This document shows, one piece after another, positions 61,411-64,000 of a DNA stretch of 64,000 bases. The translations under genes and the position numbers were made by a program. Source of the stretch: Bacteroidota bacterium. GTDB lineage: Bacteria > Bacteroidota > Bacteroidia > Sphingobacteriales > Sphingobacteriaceae. Below the pieces are notes generated by a model. The model was not told where the DNA came from, made no database searches, and worked only from the letters and a program-made list of their open reading frames with translations. Within the stretch, counting starts at the first letter, position 1. The number at the start of each line of letters is the position of its first letter. The stretch lies in contig JAEYZM010000005.1 of NCBI GenBank assembly GCA_023427985.1, positions 146,116 through 210,115 of the forward strand, written 5' to 3'.

Positions 61411-62157
61411 ATGCGATATTTTTTGCAACTCTCTTATGATGGTACGAATTATCATGGATGGCAGATTCAGCCCAATGCCATTAGCGTTCAAGAAGTTCTG
61501 GATAAGGCACTTAGCAAATTATGCGGCGAGCCGGTGTATTCCTTAGGATGTGGTAGGACGGATACTGGTGTGCATGCAAAAGAGTTTTATGCGCATTTCG
61601 ATACCAATAAAGCGCTCGATAATAAGTTGATAATAAATTTAAATGGAATTTTGCCCGATGATGTTGCGGCTAAACGATTTATTCAGGTAGCCGACGATGC
61701 GCATGCTCGATTCGATGCTACATTGAGAGCCTATGAATATCACATGCATTTTCGCAAAGATCCATTCAAGAAAGGCTATAGTTATTATTTTCCCTATCAT
61801 AAAAAGCCATCGGTGAAATTGATGAATGAAGCAGCGGCTTTGTTGTTGGAAGTGAGTGATTTTGCAAGTTTCAACAAAGCACATGCAGCATCGAAAACTA
61901 CAATTTGTAAAGTGACTCGTGCGGAGTGGATCGAATTGGATGAGTACAACATCGTGTTTCATATTTCGGCCGACAGGTTTCTTCGAAATATGGTGCGTGC
62001 AATTGTGGGGACATTAATAGATGTTGGAAATGGCAAACTAAGTTTAGAAGAATTTAAAAATATTATCGCAAGTAAAAATCGTTCGAAGGCGGGAACATCG
62101 GTGCCAGGAAATGGTTTATACTTAACAAAAATTGTTTATCCATATATACATGAGTAA
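61411..62157 (+). CDS. truA: tRNA pseudouridine(38-40) synthase
   Basis: A 248-residue enzyme that isomerises uridines 38-40 in the tRNA anticodon arm. The catalytic Asp51 lies in GCGRTDTGVHAKEF, and LQLSYDGTNYHGWQIQ at 6-20 and RNMVRAIVGTLIDVGNGK near residue 194 are family signatures. Its TAA stop overlaps the ABC exporter start by 8 bp, so the two genes are coupled. The promoter box sits only 5 bp from the ATG. Confidence 0.96.
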   Translation: MRYFLQLSYDGTNYHGWQIQPNAISVQEVLDKALSKLCGEPVYSLGCGRTDTGVHAKEFYAHFDTNKALDNKLIINLNGILPDDVAAKRFIQVADDAHARFDATLRAYEYHMHFRKDPFKKGYSYYFPYHKKPSVKLMNEAAALLLEVSDFASFNKAHAASKTTICKVTRAEWIELDEYNIVFHISADRFLRNMVRAIVGTLIDVGNGKLSLEEFKNIIASKNRSKAGTSVPGNGLYLTKIVYPYIHE

Positions 62158-63895
62158 AGTAAGCGGAAAAGCCTTGGATGTCGATGTGTTGCGAAGAATT
62201 TACCGATTTCTGCAACCCTATAAAAAGCAATTCTACATCGCCATTCTTCTTACCATTTTATTAGCCGTACTTGCGCCTATACGACCGTATTTAGTGCAGT
62301 ATACAATTGATCATCATATTTTGAATAACGATGCGATGGGGCTTATGTGGATGGTGGCTATTTTGTTTGGCCTGCTTGGCTTTCAGACGCTTGTGCAGTA
62401 TTATCATACGGTACTCACGAATTGGTTGGGGCAATCGGCGATCCTCGATATTCGTAAATTAATTTTCAAACATTTGCTGTCCTTGCGCTTGAAGTTTTTT
62501 GATCATACGCCTATAGGGACATTGGTGACGCGTGCGGTTTCAGATTTAGAAACGATTGCCGATGTGTTCTCCGAAGGATTGATTGTGATTATTGGTGACA
62601 TTTTGCAAATATTAGTGATTGTTGGGGTGATGTTGTATGTCGATTGGGAATTGACTTTGATTAGTTTGACAACGATTCCATTTTTATTAATAGCGACCTA
62701 TATTTTTAAAGAGAAAACTAAGAAAGCATTTCAAGATGTTCGAACCGAAGTGGCGAAGTTGAATACATTTTTGCAAGAGCATATTACGGGCATGCGCATC
62801 ATTCAGATTTTTGTGCGCGAAGATGCGGAGTTTAAAAAGTTTGAACAAATTAATCGCCGACATAGAACTGCGCATATAAAATCGGTATGGTATTATTCGA
62901 TATTTTTTCCAGTGGTAGAATTGTTATCGGCAAGCTCCATCGGTATTTTGGTTTGGTATGGATCGAAGCAAGTTTTGGACAATGAGATTTCATTGGGGAT
63001 TATAGTTTCCTTTATCATGTATTTGAATATGTTGTTTCGACCGATAAGAGAGTTGGCCGATAAGTTTAATACGTTGCAAATGGGGATGGTGAGTTCGGAA
63101 AGAATTTTTGCGCTGTTGGATACACAGGAACAAACTCCCGACAAGGGTATGCATCGGCCTAAAGAAATAAAAGGCGATGTGGAATTTAAAGAGGTGTACT
63201 TTGGGTATACGGAAGAGAAGGATGTGTTGAAGGGGATAAGTTTGAAGGTGGAGGCGGGGAAGACCTTGGCTTTGGTGGGGAGTACAGGTGCAGGGAAGTC
63301 TTCGATCATCAATTTGTTGAATCGATTTTATGAAATTCGTTCGGGCAATATTTTGTTGGACGATCGTGATGTTCGAGAGTATGAATTGGCATTTTTGCGA
63401 TCGCAAATTGCAACGGTTTTGCAGGATGTGTTTTTGTTTTCCGATACGATTTTGGAGAACATACGATTGAACAATGATTCGATTTCTCGTGAGGCGGTGA
63501 TTGCTGCGGCGAAGGAAGTGGGAGCACACGATTTTATCATGCGATTGCCGGGTGGTTACGATTATAATGTGATGGAGCGAGGTGCAACACTTTCGGCAGG
63601 GCAAGCGCAAATGATTTCATTTATTCGCGCGCTAGTTTATAATCCTAAGATATTGGTGTTAGATGAAGCAACATCTTCTGTTGACACTGAAACCGAGGAG
63701 CTCATTCAAGAAGCGATTAAGAAATTAATGAAGGGCAGAACTTCAATTGTGATAGCACACCGTTTGTCGACCATTCAAGATGCTGATGAAATTATTGTAC
63801 TAGAAAAAGGCGAAATCTTGGAACGCGGCTCGCATCAAGAATTACTCAAACTTCAAGGCGCATATAAAAAATTATACGACTTGCAATTTAATTAG
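62150..63895 (+). CDS. ABC exporter, fused membrane and ATPase domains (MsbA-like)
   Basis: About 581 residues from ATG 62150 (MSKVSGKALDV); the TTG at 62132 would overlap truA further. Six membrane helices occupy about residues 20-310, and the ATPase domain follows. Walker A is LVGSTGAGKSSI (near 370), the signature is the variant LSAGQAQMI in place of LSGGQ, and Walker B is ILVLDEATSSVD. It forms a homodimer or heterodimer in the inner membrane; lipid or drug export is likely, the substrate is unknown. The stop is followed by a hairpin. Confidence 0.92.
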   Translation: MSKVSGKALDVDVLRRIYRFLQPYKKQFYIAILLTILLAVLAPIRPYLVQYTIDHHILNNDAMGLMWMVAILFGLLGFQTLVQYYHTVLTNWLGQSAILDIRKLIFKHLLSLRLKFFDHTPIGTLVTRAVSDLETIADVFSEGLIVIIGDILQILVIVGVMLYVDWELTLISLTTIPFLLIATYIFKEKTKKAFQDVRTEVAKLNTFLQEHITGMRIIQIFVREDAEFKKFEQINRRHRTAHIKSVWYYSIFFPVVELLSASSIGILVWYGSKQVLDNEISLGIIVSFIMYLNMLFRPIRELADKFNTLQMGMVSSERIFALLDTQEQTPDKGMHRPKEIKGDVEFKEVYFGYTEEKDVLKGISLKVEAGKTLALVGSTGAGKSSIINLLNRFYEIRSGNILLDDRDVREYELAFLRSQIATVLQDVFLFSDTILENIRLNNDSISREAVIAAAKEVGAHDFIMRLPGGYDYNVMERGATLSAGQAQMISFIRALVYNPKILVLDEATSSVDTETEELIQEAIKKLMKGRTSIVIAHRLSTIQDADEIIVLEKGEILERGSHQELLKLQGAYKKLYDLQFN

Positions 63896-63920
63896 AAAAA
63901 AGCTTAATAAATGCTGGATG

Positions 63921-63954
63921 ATTAATGCAGGATTTTTTAAAATCCCGCATTAAT
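63921..63954 (+). terminator. Hairpin after the ABC exporter gene
   Basis: Arms ATTAATGCAGGATTTT and AAAATCCCGCATTAAT pair over 16 positions with one mismatch; the centre is T-rich and a second palindrome, CCGCATTAATGCGG, overlaps the right arm. There is no U-tract after the stem. Confidence 0.65.
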
Positions 63955-63964
63955 GCGGTAAACT

Positions 63965-64000
63965 GGTGGGGACCCGAAAATGATGGGACCCCTGGGGTTT
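63965..64000. other. GC-rich palindromic sequence at the window edge
   Basis: Two copies of GGGACCC (63969-63975 and 63985-63991) 16 bp apart, then CCCCTGGGG (63989-63997). The composition is far from the AT-rich surroundings. I cannot tell whether it is the end of a mobile element, another palindromic repeat or the beginning of a different gene region. Confidence 0.4.

Overview
The window is a piece of a chromosome from a low-GC member of the Bacteroidota. The evidence is the type IX secretion (T9SS) apparatus and cargo, a PorP/SprF-type protein beside a giant PKD-repeat protein, Porin_10- and DUF5606-like proteins, lipoproteins that carry acidic residues or lysines after the lipid cysteine, and promoters with the Bacteroidota -7 element TAnnTTTG. 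I cannot place it below phylum. I found no tRNA, rRNA, phage, transposase or CRISPR array.

Layout. 1-6.2 kb: a sensor histidine kinase cut by the left edge, a lipoprotein, an M42 aminopeptidase and an acyl-CoA carboxylase beta subunit. 6.3-9.0 kb: a small membrane protein, a SulP anion transporter and a beta-carbonic anhydrase, together a likely bicarbonate module. 9.2-13.4 kb: two tandem paralogous lipoproteins and proline catabolism (pruA). 13.5-18.5 kb: lpxK, a purine nucleoside phosphorylase, a porin-like barrel and a PAS-only protein. 18.5-28 kb: a T9SS cargo protein, a GATase-like exported protein, an outer-membrane protein, cyclophilin, a DUF5606 protein, rlmH, aconitase, a lipoprotein and a polysaccharide deacetylase. 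28-31.8 kb: TolC, a periplasmic adaptor and gpsA. 31.9-51 kb: a surface and secretion region with a 1,530-residue PKD protein and its PorP/SprF partner, a secreted nuclease-like protein, two more large exported proteins, lipoproteins, a TonB-dependent receptor, a PorV/PorQ protein and an NHL-type lipoprotein. 51-55.4 kb: an AraC regulator coupled to a propeller lipoprotein, a small exported protein and a DEAD-box helicase. 55.4-64 kb: msrB, an FtsB/DivIC-like protein, a VWA membrane protein, a SIMPL protein, fabG, sucD, truA and an ABC exporter.

The most unusual feature is the intergenic DNA. Many gaps hold short tandem arrays of 7-9 bp words, and different gaps use different words (CTAGCACA, CGAACCTA, GTACAAA, AGTTAAG, TAAGTGTAA, TTTTCTA, GCGTACA). 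The arrays often run right up to a start or stop codon. Several gaps also hold a central hairpin from one of two core families, and the flanking words recur in inverted form on the other side, so the whole gap can fold. In one family the outer arms change together between copies. This looks like a structured extragenic repeat system and is my main candidate for something undescribed. A second candidate is an unannotated RNA between 56.35 and 56.49 kb with its own promoter-like box, a hairpin, a loop complementary to that hairpin and an intrinsic terminator. A third is the T9SS/TonB/PorV surface gene cluster.

Coding strands switch often, with operons of two to four genes. Clean hairpin terminators sit between several convergent pairs.
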